Shown here: positions 50,502-60,181 of the stretch, one piece after another | How positions within the stretch are numbered: position 1 is the stretch's first letter | Layout: each line of letters opens with the position of its first letter | Origin: Piscinibacter aquaticus | GTDB lineage: Bacteria; Pseudomonadota; Gammaproteobacteria; Burkholderiales; Burkholderiaceae_C | Assembly (NCBI GenBank): GCA_007994965.1 | Contig: VOPW01000001.1 | Span: 3,100,001 to 3,164,000 of the forward strand | Direction: 5' to 3' | DNA: 64,000 bases | Position numbers and translations under genes: made by a program | The notes under the pieces: model-generated | Database searches by the model: none | Told to the model about the DNA's origin: nothing | The model's input: the letters and a program-made list of their open reading frames with translations, nothing else

Positions 50502-51385
50502 TCAGTACAGCGAAGGCTCGCCCGCCGGCCGCGTCTTGAAGCGCTTGTGCACCCACAGGTACTGCGCCGGGTTCTCGCGGATCCGTTCTTCGATCCAGCG
50601 GTTCATGCGCGCGGTGTCGGCGAGTGCGTCGTCGGTGGGGAAGTCGTCCCACGCCGGCAGGAAGCGCACGCGGTAGCCCTGCCCGCCGGGCAGCATCTCG
50701 GCGATCACCGGCTGCACGGCCATGTTCAACAGCTTCGCCATGCGCGAGGGCGCGAGCAGCGTGGCCGCCGGCACGCCGAAGAAGGGCACGAAGGCTGCAT
50801 CGCGTTCGCCGAAATCCATGTCGGGCAGGTTGAAGAAGCCGGTGCCCTGGCGGATCTCGCGGATCAGCGGCTTGGCCGAGTCGCTGCGCGGGAAGATCAC
50901 CGCATTGCCCAGGCGCAGCCGCCCTGGCGGATCACCGCATCCATCACCGGGTTGGTCTGCTGCTGGTAGATCGAGGCGCCCTTCTTCCGCTGGAACAGCA
51001 GCACCGAGGCGCCGGCCACGTCCAGCGCCATGAAGTGCGGCACCAGCCACATCACCGGGCGTTCGCTGCGCTCGGCCAGATCGACCTCGCCTTCGACGTG
51101 GATCAGCTGCATCAGCCGCTCGCGCGGCGCCCACCACAGCAGCCCGCGTTCGACGATGCTGCGGCCGAGCCAGCCGAAGTGCTCGCGCGCCAGCGCCTCG
51201 CGCTCGGCCGGTGGCATCTCGGGGAAGCACAACTCGAGGTTGCGCAGCGCGATGCGCCGGCGCGAACCGGCCAGCCGGTACAGCAGCACACCCAGGCCCT
51301 GGCCGATCGCCGCCTGCACGCCCAGCGGCAGCCAGTGGATCAGCCACAGCACGCCGAGCAACGCCTTCGTCGCGAGCGCCTGCAT
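50502..51385 (-). CDS. Lipid A late acyltransferase LpxL/HtrB-like (second copy), frameshifted
   Basis: An inner-membrane acyltransferase of about 294 aa that adds a secondary acyl chain to lipid A. N-terminal membrane helix (LLGVLWLIHWLPLGVQAAIG), then RRIALRNLELCFPEMPPAEREALAREHFGWLGRSIVERG. The catalytic H(x4)D is in VPHFMALDVAG. After a shift near 50,925 come LRLGNAVIFPRSDSAKPLIREIRQG and the end NPAQYLWVHKRFKTRP. It overlaps the preceding acyltransferase gene by one base; the pair probably supplies two acylation steps. Confidence 0.9.
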
Positions 51386-52244
51386 CACTCGGCCGCCCCG
51401 GCGCGCGGCATCTTGTAGCGGTGGTAGCCCCACAGGTACTGATGCGGGCACTGGCGGATCAGGTGCTCCATGGCGCGGTTGATCACCGCGGCCGATTCAG
51501 CCTGCGCCGAAGCATCTTCCGGCAAGAGCTCGGGCATCTTCTGCAGGCGCACCACGTAGCCCTCGCCGCGCGGCAGCCGCTCGCCGTAGATCAGCAGCAC
51601 CACCGCGCCGGTCTGCTGCGCCAGCCGCGCGGCGAGCGTCATCGTGTAGGCCCGCTGGCCGAAGAACGGCGCCCACTCACCCTGGCCTTCGGGCGGCACC
51701 TGGTCGGGCAGCAGGCCGACCGTCTCGCCACGGCGCAGCGCGCGGATCATCTGCCGCACGCCCGCCAGCGAGGCCGGCGCGGTGGCGGGCCCTCGCGCGA
51801 GCGCGAGCCTTCCATCACCTCGCGCAGCCACGGCTGCTTCGCCGGCCGGTAGAGCACGGTGATCGGGCCGTATTGCGCCGCGAAGCGCTCGGCATAGGCC
51901 TGTGCGCAGATCTCGAAGCAACCGAGGTGCGGCGTGAGCAGCAGCAGCCCGCGGCCGCCGGCATGGGCCTCGTCGACGAGTTCGTCACCCTCGATGCGGG
52001 TGAACTGCGCCAGCGGCTTGCTCGCCGGGCGCAGCCACAGGAACGGCAACTCCATCACCATGCGACCGGCCTCGGCCACGGCGGCGCGCGCCGCCGCACG
52101 GCCGATGCCCGCCAGCTGCACATGGGCATCGAAGCGGTGGCGATAGGTAGGCGAGAGCCAGTAGCCGAGCCAGCCCACCCCCGCACCCAGCGCGTGAAGA
52201 AAGGCCAGCGAGCGGCCCGAGAGCCAGCGGAACAGTCGGATCAT
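51385..52244 (-). CDS. Lipid A late acyltransferase LpxL/HtrB-like (first copy), frameshifted
   Basis: About 286 aa, MIRLFRWLSGRSLAFLHALGAGVGWLGYWLSP with a membrane helix. The catalytic site is LLLTPHLGCFEICAQAY (H-x4-E). After a shift near 51,795: VRQMIRALRRGETVGLLPDQVPPEGQGEWAPFFGQRAYT and the end RQCPHQYLWGYHRYKMPR. First gene of the minus-strand operon, divergent from metK with about 130 bp between. Confidence 0.88.
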
Positions 52245-52260
52245 CTTTCTATAATCGGGG

Positions 52261-52376
52261 CGTCGCCGAGTTACTGAACTACTTGCGGGGCGACTGACAA
52301 ATCCCGCTAAAGCGTTCGCCGCTCCTCCAGAACCCCCAGGCCGGCAACGCAAGTGCAACCTGACTGGAGTTTAAGA
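52261..52376 (+). promoter_or_regulatory. metK: metK leader with possible RNA structure
   Basis: The 5' region of metK holds a stem GTCGCC (52,262-) pairing with GGCGAC (52,289-) around a 22-base loop, and a second CAGG...CCTG pairing further on. A regulated leader is possible, but it matches no riboswitch class I can name with confidence. Confidence 0.35.
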
Positions 52377-53557
52377 GTGTCGAACGATTTCCTTTTCACC
52401 TCCGAATCGGTCTCCGAAGGTCACCCCGACAAGGTGGCCGACCAGATCTCCGATGCCATCCTCGACGCGATCTTCAAGCAGGATCCGCGCAGCCGCGTCG
52501 CCGCCGAGACGCTGACCAACACCGGCCTCGTGGTGCTGGCCGGCGAGATCACCACCAACGCGCATGTCGACTACATCCAGGTGGCGCGCGACACGATCAA
52601 GCGCATCGGCTACGACAACACCGAGTACGGCATCGACTACAAGGGCTGCGCGGTGCTGGTGGCCTACGACAAGCAGAGCAATGACATCGCTCAAGGCGTG
52701 GACCACGCAAGCGACGACCACCTGAACACCGGCGCCGGCGACCAGGGCCTGATGTTCGGCTACGCCTGCGACGAGACGCCCGAGCTGATGCCGGCGCCGA
52801 TCTACTACGCGCACCGGCTGGTGGAGCGCCAGGCGCAGCTGCGCAAGGACGGCCGCCTTCCCTTCCTGCGCCCCGACGCGAAGAGCCGGTGACGATGCGC
52901 TATGTCGACGGCAAGCCGCACAGCATCGACACCGTGGTGCTGTCCACCCAGCACAGCCCCGACCAGAGCGAGACGCCGACCAAGCTCAAGGCCAGCTTCT
53001 ACGAGGCGGTGATCGAGGAGATCATCAAGCCCGTGCTGCCCAAGGAGTGGCTGAAGGACACGCGCTACCTCGTCAACCCGACCGGCCGCTTCGTCATCGG
53101 CGGCCCGCAGGGCGACTGCGGCCTGACCGGCCGCAAGATCATCGTCGACACCTACGGCGGCGCCTGCCCGCACGGCGGTGGCGCGTTCTCGGGCAAGGAT
53201 CCGAGCAAGGTCGACCGCTCGGCCGCCTATGCCGCGCGCTACGTGGCGAAGAACGTGGTGGCCGCGGGCCGGCGCGCGCCAGTGCCGGTGCAGGTGGCCT
53301 ATGCGATCGGCGTGGCCAAGCCGATGAACATCACCGTCTACACCGAAGGCACCGGCAAGCTGCCCGACGACCAGATCGGCAAGCTGGTGGCCGATCACTT
53401 CGACCTGCGCCCGAAGGGCATCATCCAGATGCTCGACCTGCTGCGCCCGATCTACGAGAAGACCGCCGCCTACGGCCACTTCGGCCGTGAGGAGCCGGAG
53501 TTCACGTGGGAGCGCACCGACAAGGCGGCGGCGCTGCGCGCCGCGGCCGGCCTGTGA
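52377..53557 (+). CDS. metK: S-adenosylmethionine synthetase, frameshifted
   Basis: Makes SAM from ATP and methionine; about 393 aa. GTG start at 52,377: [54 protein letters not shown] is the central signature. After a shift near 52,885 comes [23 protein letters not shown], then [21 protein letters not shown] and [29 protein letters not shown]. Essential, so the shift is most likely an error. It is followed by a strong terminator. Confidence 0.96.
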
Positions 53558-53600
53558 GCCGTGTCGCCGGGCGCTGAGCCGGCGCGTCGACGGAAAGAGG

Positions 53601-53621
53601 GGCGGCTTCGGCCGCCTTTTT
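53601..53621 (+). terminator. Rho-independent terminator of metK
   Basis: GGCGGC-TTCG-GCCGCC followed by TTTTT, 43 bp after the metK stop: a stable tetraloop hairpin with a T run. Confidence 0.92.
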
Positions 53622-53705
53622 GCCGTTCCGGGCGGTGCAGAACGCGCAGCCTTGATGATTTCGCCACGCCCTGCCGGTCTGGACCGGCCGCACAATCGTC
53701 CGCCG

Positions 53706-55992
53706 ATGTCCGCCCCCGCCATTCCTCTCCGCACGCTGCGCAGCCGCTATCTCGCCGGCAGCCTCGCCGTCTTCGTCGTGATGCTCGGGCTGCTGTTGTG
53801 GACGGCGCTGCACCGCGTGCAGCAGTCGCTCGACGAACGCTTCGCCGCCGAGCAGCAGGCGCTGGGGCCGCTGCTGGTGGCGGCCTTCGGGCCGCTGATC
53901 GCCTCGCGCGACTACGCCACGATCATCGAGCTGACCGAGGCCACCACGCAGCAGCGCCATCTCGCCCACCTCGAGGTGCTGGACAACCGAGGCCAGCGCA
54001 TCGCCCTCGGTGGCGATCCGGACGGCGTGCGCCAACTGGTCTCCCATGTGCCGGTGAGCCTGGCCGGCCAGTCCCTGGGCGAACTGCGCTACGGCATCGA
54101 CACCGCCCCGCTGCGCGGGGCGCGCGAGCAGTTGCTGCGCGACAGCCTGCTGATCGGCGCGGCGGTGCTGGCCGGAGGCATGCTGCTCCTGTTCTTCACC
54201 ACCGGCTGGATGAGCACCGGCTTTCGCCGCCTGTCGCAGGCCAGCCGCCGGTGGCCGCGGGCGACTACGCCACCCGGCTGCCGGGCAGCCCGGTGCAGGA
54301 GCTCGACGATGTCTCGCAGGCCTTCAACCGCATGGCCGAGGCGGTGCAGACGCAGTTGCAGGCGCTGGCCGACGGCGAGCGCTACCTGCGCGGACTGATC
54401 GACACGATGTCCGAGGCGCTGGTGGTGGTCGATCGCGATCTGCGCATGCTCGACTGCAACGAGGCGATGGCTCGGCTCGCGGGCGTGAGCCGGGAGGTGT
54501 TCCTGACCCGCGGCGATGCGTTGAGCGAGGCGGTGATGGTCGACGCCGAGGGCCGCGAGCTGCGCCAGGAGGAGCGCCCGGTGGCGCGCGCCGTCAAGAC
54601 GGGCCTGCCGCAGCGCGGCGCCCTGCTGCGAACGCGGCGACCCGATGGCACGACGATCTGGATCACGATGAACGCCACGCCGCTGCGCCGCGAGCCGGAC
54701 GGCGCGGTCTACGGCGCCTTCGCGACCGTCAGCGACGTGACGCGCCACGTCGAGGCCGAGCAGCAGCTGCGCGGCATCAACGAGCGGCTCGAGCAGCGCG
54801 TCCGCGAGCGCACCGCCGAGCTGCAGCAGGCCAAGGAAGCGGCCGAAGCGGCCAACCAGGCCAAAGAGCGAGTTCCTCTCCGGCATGAGCCACGAGCTGC
54901 GCACGCCACTGAACGCGATCCTCGGCTTCGCGCAGCTGCTGTCGATGACGCTGGCCGACGAGGCACAGCGGCAGCGCGTGCGCCAGATCGAGTCGGCCGG
55001 CTGGCACCTGCTCGAGCTGATCAACGACGTGCTCGACCTCGCCCGCATCGAGGCCGGCGCGATGAGCACCTCGCCGGAGCCGGTGGAGCTCGGCGAGCTG
55101 GTCGGCAGCGCGATGTCGATGGTGCAGCCGCTGGCCGCCGAGCGCGGGGTGACGCTGGCGGCACCGGAAGGCATCGCCGGCGCAGTCTGGGCGCTGGCCG
55201 ACCGCCGCCGGTTGCGCCGGTGATGACCAACCTGCTGTCCAACGCCGTCAAGTACAACCACCGCGGCGGCAGCGTGCAGGTGGCCGTCGGCGTCGACGCG
55301 GCGGGCCAGCGCACGATCGCCGTGCGCGACACCGGCCGCGGCTTCACGCCGGAGCAGCTGGCGCACCTGTTCGAGCCCTTCCAGCGCTTCGTCGAGCCCC
55401 ACGAGGCCATCGAAGGCACCGGTATCGGCCTGGTGATCACGCGGCGCTGGTCGAGCTGATGGGCGGCACGCTGGCCGTGCAGTCGGAAGCCGGGCGCGGC
55501 TCGGTCTTCACCCTCACGCTGCCGGCGGCCGAGGCGCCACCCTCGCCGGCGCCGGCGATGGCCAGGGCGCAGCCCGAAGCCGGCGAACCGCGCCGCGCGC
55601 GCGTGCTCTACATCGAGGACAACCCGTCCAATGTCGAGCTGCTGCGCAGGGTGCTCGGCCTGCGGCCCGGGCTGGAGCTCACGGTGGCGACCGATGGCCC
55701 GAGCGGCTGGCGCAGGCGCTGGCCGGCGGCTGGGAGCTGCTGCTGATCGACATCGACCTGCCGGGCATGGACGGCGTCGAGCTGTGCCGCCGGCTGCGCG
55801 CCGAGCCGTCGCTGTCCGGACTGCCGCTGCTGGCGTTGAGCGCCAATGCCATGCCCTCGGAGACGCGGCGCGCGATGCAGGCCGGCTTCGACGCCTACCT
55901 CACCAAGCCCCTCGACGTGGTGCGGCTGCTCGAGGAAGTGGATCGACGCGGCGCGCGTGGCGCCGGGCCCGGACGAAGGGAGCGCCCGATGA
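53706..55992 (+). CDS. Hybrid sensor histidine kinase/response regulator, frameshifted
   Basis: About 762 aa. Two membrane helices (about residues 15-35 and 155-180) frame a periplasmic sensor; then HAMP (GDYATRLPGSPVQELDDVSQAFNRM), a PAS domain (LIDTMSEALVVVDRDLRMLDCNEAM), a coiled coil (LRGINERLEQRVRERTAELQQAKEAAEAA), HisKA with the phospho-His in MSHELRTPLNAILGF, HATPase (NLLSNAVKYNHRGG, VRDTGRGFTPEQL, GTGIGLVI) and a REC domain (LLLIDIDLPGMDGVELCRRL, TKPLD). Six shifts lie near 54,245, 54,870, 55,218, 55,452, 55,712 and 55,940. The stop overlaps the next gene (ATGA), whose product may feed into it. Confidence 0.88.
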
Positions 55993-56860
55993 CCCTGCCG
56001 CACGATGCCCGGCGGCGGCGCGGCGGCGGCCGCACTGGCCGCGCCGCTGCTGTGGGCCGGCCGCGGTGCGCGGGCCCAGGCCAGCGCGCCGCTGACGATC
56101 ACGCTGGCGCCGTTTCTCTCGCCGGCCTCGCTGCTGGCTGCCTTCCGCCCGCTGCGCGAGCACCTCGAGCGCACGCTCGCGCGGCCAGTGGACATGCGGA
56201 CGACCAAGGACTTCCGCACGCTGTGCGACAGCGTCCGCCAGCAGCAGCAGGATGCGGCGATGCTGCCCGCCCACTGGCGCGGCTGGCCATCGCCGACTGG
56301 GGCCATCGGCCGCTGGCGGCCACCATCGACTCGCTCGAGGTGCTCGTGCTGGTGCGCCGCGACAGCCCGGCCCATGCGCCGGCCGACCTGCGCGGCGGCA
56401 CGGTGGCGATGCTCGACCCGCTGGCCCTGACCGCCACCGTCGGCCGCCAGTGGCTGCAGGAGCAGGGGCTGCTCGGCGCGGTGACGGTGCAGACCACGCC
56501 CTCGATCAACAGCGCGCTCTATGCGCTCGACCGGGGCGATGCGCAGGCCATCGTCGCCGGCCGCACGCAGCTGCTCGGCCTGTCGGTGACCACCCCGCGC
56601 AACGATCGCGTGCTGGCCACACTGCGCGGCATCCCAGGGCCGATCTACGTGGCGCGGCCGGGCCTCGCGACGGCGGAATTCGACGCGCTGCAGGCCGCGA
56701 TGTGGGCGTTCCGCCACGACACCACGCGCCAGGTGACGGCCGCCAACTCGTCGCTGCACTCGGTGTCGCCGGCACTGCTCGAGCAGCTCGAGCCGCTGGC
56801 CGCGATCGCGCGGCGCACGCTGGCCGGCGGCAACTGGGCGGCGCCTCAGCCCGGCAGCGG
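55989..56860 (+). CDS. PhnD-like phosphate/phosphonate ABC-type binding protein, frameshifted
   Basis: A periplasmic binding protein of about 285 aa. A signal peptide is visible (AAAAALAAPLLWAGRGARAQA), then PLTITLAPFLSPASLLAAFRPLREHLERTLARPVDMRTTKDF. After shifts near 56,015 and 56,275: SLEVLVLVRRDSPAHAPADLRGGTVAMLDPLALT, LLGAVTVQTTPSINSALYALDRGDAQAIVAG and a late VTAANSSLHSVSPALLEQLEPLA. The stop is not identifiable; the frame stays open past the convergent gene's end, so the real end is probably near 56,860. Being coupled to the kinase gene without a permease, it may be a sensory co-receptor. Confidence 0.72.
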
Positions 56861-59800
56861 CGGCATGGCCGACACGCTGCGCGCCGCCAGGGCCTCGAGG
56901 TGCGGCGCGCGACGCAGGAAGTTCTCGCGCCATGCTGGCGGCAAGGTCGAGGCTGCCTGCTGCATCCAGGCCGAGGCGCGCAGCGCGATCCTCTCGGCGA
57001 GTTCGCGGTCGCGATGCCACAGCGCTGCGCACAGCGGCGCGGCGATGCGCGGGAACCACTCGATGCCGATCACGCCCTCCTCGACGGCCTGCCAGGCCGT
57101 GCGAGCGATCTCGCCGGCCTCGTCGTCGCGGCCGGCTTCGCGCAGCGCGGCCACGCGGCGGCCCTGCAGCGCGAGCCACAGGCCGCGCGCGCCCTGCTCG
57201 CGCGCCGAGGCGGCGGTCATGGCCAGCAGCGGCAGGATGGCCGCCGGCGCGCAGCCGGGCTGGGCCATGCACAGCATCGCGGCGCGCAGCGGGAAGTCGT
57301 CGATGGCGACGATCTCGTCGAGCACCTCCTGCGCCGGCAGCGGCTCGCCGGCACCGAGCAGCGCGGCGCGCACGCGCGGCCGCTCCGGGCCGTGCAGGTC
57401 GGGCCGCTGCGCGAGCGCGCGCCAGGGCCTTCAGCGCCAGGTCGCGGCGGCCGAGTTCGAAGTGCAGCGAAGCACGGCGCGCCAGCGCCGCCACGTCGTT
57501 GCGCAGCTGCCCCTGCGCGCGCAGCGCGACGGCGCGCTCCAGGTACCCCAGCGCCGCACCGGGTTCGCCGCAGCAGCCGCGCACGACCGCAGCGCAGACC
57601 AGCGTGTTCAGCCGCGTGTTCGGGTGCACGCCGTCGCGGTCGGTATCGGCGATCGCCTCGGCCTCCCAGCGCAGCGCGCGCGCCGCGTCACCCTGCTCGA
57701 GGGCGCTCATCGCCAGCGACGCCGCGATGCCGAGCGTCCAGCGCGAACCGCGGCGCCGGCTGGCGACCTCGATGGCCTCTTCGAGGCGGCGGTCGCCCTC
57801 GGCGTAGCGACCCAGCGAGCCGAGGATCACGCCGAGGGCGTGCAGCAGCTTGAAGTGCGTGTCTGCCAGATCGAGCCTTGCCGTGCCCGGCTCGACCTGT
57901 GCGAGCCGCCGCAGCGCCGCCTCGGCATGGCGCACGGCGCCGGCGAGTTCGCGGCGCTCCCAGTCGAGCGCGGCCAGCATCCACAGCAATTCGACCTCGA
58001 TGTCCGCGACGTTCGAGCGCCGCGCCAGGGCAGCGCCCTCGGCGGCCTTGCGGCGAGCCTCGGCGTAGTCACGCTTCTCGATCAGCAACACGCTGTGCAG
58101 GCAGGCGGCGGCGGCGCGCTGGCCGTCGTTCTCGGCCAGCGCGTCGAGCTGGTCGGCCCACTGCTGGATGCGTTCGTCGACGCGCCACTCGCTGCGCGCT
58201 TCGGCGGCGCGGAAGTAGGCCTCGAAGGCCTCGCGGCTGCGCCCGGCGGCGCGCAGGATGTCGCCGGCGCGCCCGTACAGGTCGCCCGCCTCCTCGTTGC
58301 GCCACAGCTTGCGCGCGCAGCGCCGCGGCCTGCAGCGGTGCCACGGCGCGCAGCATCTCGCGCGCAGCCAGCCAGTGCTCGGCCACGCGCGCCGGCTCGC
58401 CCTCGTGCACTTCCAGCGGTCGCCACCGCCGCATGCAGCGGGCGCGCCACGGCTTCGGGCACCGAGGCCAGCGCGGCCTCGGCCACCAGGTCGTGGGTGA
58501 AGGCGGCGTCGCGCAGCACCTGCGCCGCCTCGAGCTCGCCCCAGGCGTCGGCAAGGTCGATCACCGGCAGGCCCAGCACCGCGGCGGCCAGCGCCGAGTT
58601 CAGGTCCTGCCCGGCCACGGCGGCGCAGCGGGCGGGCGCAACGCCGCCGGGCTGAGCCGCGCCAGGCGCTGCTGGATGAGCCGCAGCACGCTGGCGGCGG
58701 CGGGCCAGTCGATCGCCGCCGGCAACTCGCCGCGCGGCACCAGCGCGCGCCCCGGCTGCGCCAGCGCGGCCTTGACCGTCTCGAGCACGAACAGCGGATT
58801 GCCGCCGGTGCGCGCGCACAGCGCGGCGGCCTGCGGCTCGCCGCCCAGCCCCTCGAGTCCGAGGGAATCGAGCAGCTCGGCCACGGCGTCGGGCTGCAGC
58901 GCGGGCAGGTCCAGCACGATGGTGCTGGCGCGCTGCTGCATCGCCTCGCAGAAGGCGCGCCCGGCATCGCCGAGCTCGGCCGGCCGCATCGCGACGATCC
59001 AGCCGGCATCGCCGCGGCCGGCCAGCGACTGCAGCAGCGCGACGCTGGCCGCATCGGCAAACTGCAGGTCGTCGACGATCACGCCGGACAGACCGCGCTG
59101 CCGCGCCAGCGTGAACACCGCCTCGACCGCCGCCATCAGCTGGTCGCGCTGCACCGGCGCCGGTGAGCCCAGTTCGGGCAACAGGCGCGCCAGCCGTTCG
59201 CGCTGCGTCGCGTCCAGGTCGATCGGGCAGGCAGCCAGCAGCGCGCGCAGCCAGCGGCCGGCCAGCGCATACGGCACGGCCGCGTCGCCCGGTCGCGCGC
59301 CGACATGGATTTGCGCTGGCCCGCCATGCCACACAGCTCGGCGAGCAGGCGCGACTTGCCCATGCCCGCTTCGCCGCGCAGCAGCGCGACGGCGGACTCG
59401 CGCAGCGCCAGCTCGAGCTGACCGCGCTCCGCCTCGCGGCCCAGCAGGCGTGGCGGCCGCGTCATCGCCACCGGGATCACCGGCGCTGCAGGCGCCTCGC
59501 GCGCCGCCTCGACGGTGCGCAGCAGCGCCAGGGTCTCGGGCGAGGGCCGCGCGCCGACCTCGTCCTTCAGGATGCGCTCGCAGACATCGAAGGCGAGCAG
59601 CGCGGCGGCGCGATCACCCGCGAGGTAGTGCAGTCGCATCAGGCGCCGGTGCGCATCTTCCGCGAGCGGGTCCAGCGCGAGCAGCTCGCGCGCGTGGCCG
59701 AGCGCGTCGGCCCAGTCCTGCGCACGCTCGGCCATGTCGGACAGCTCGGCCAGGGACTGGCGCAGCCGCTCGCGGCGGCGCTGCCGCTGACGTGCCAGCC

Positions 59801-60150
59801 ATTCGAGCAGCTCGGCGCCGGCCTCGATGTCGAGGCCGGCGAGCATGTCGTCGGAAGTCTCCAGGTCGTGCAGCACACCGTCGGCCAGCGTCAGGACGTC
59901 CTGACCGGCCACGAGGTCGATGCCGGCCAGCTTCTTCAGCTGGAAGAGGCGCTGGCGCAGCGCGTTGCGGGCCGCCTGCGGCGCGCTGTCGGGCCACAGC
60001 AGCTGCGCGGGGCGCGCGCGCGGCGTCGGGCCCTCGATGGCCAGCCAGGGCCAGCAGCAGCGCGTCGCGCGCGGGCAGTGCGGTGGCGCCGCCGCCGGCA
60101 CGCAGCGACGCTGCGGCGGCGAGTTGGAGGTGGGCGGCAGCGTCGGCCAT
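56846..60150 (-). CDS. BTAD-domain/AAA ATPase/TPR transcriptional regulator, frameshifted
   Basis: A large regulator of about 1,100 aa. Near the N-terminus (after a shift near 60,050): LLWPDSAPQAARNALRQRLFQLKKLAG and the bacterial transcriptional activator domain (DWADALGHARELLALDPLAEDAHRRLMRLHYLAGDRAAALLAFDVCERILKDEVGARPSPETLAL). Then a P-loop ATPase (LLGREAERGQLELAL, LLRGEAGMGKSRLLAEL; after a shift near 59,340 GVIVDDLQFADAASVALLQSL). The C-terminal half is TPR-like helices. More shifts near 58,620, 58,430 and 57,420. BTAD proteins of this size are common in Actinobacteria and also found in betaproteobacteria. Target genes unknown. Confidence 0.82.
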
Positions 60151-60181
60151 GAACAGGGATTATTCCTTCGCCGCCCGCCGG

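Noticed and set aside
55608..59060. A 1,150-codon minus-strand open frame and a 962-codon plus-strand frame at 55,767-58,655
   Set aside because: Both are mosaics created by very high GC. The plus frame has kinase receiver sequence at its start and shadow sequence later; the minus frame mixes the regulator with antisense of the kinase. Only the domain-bearing parts were used.
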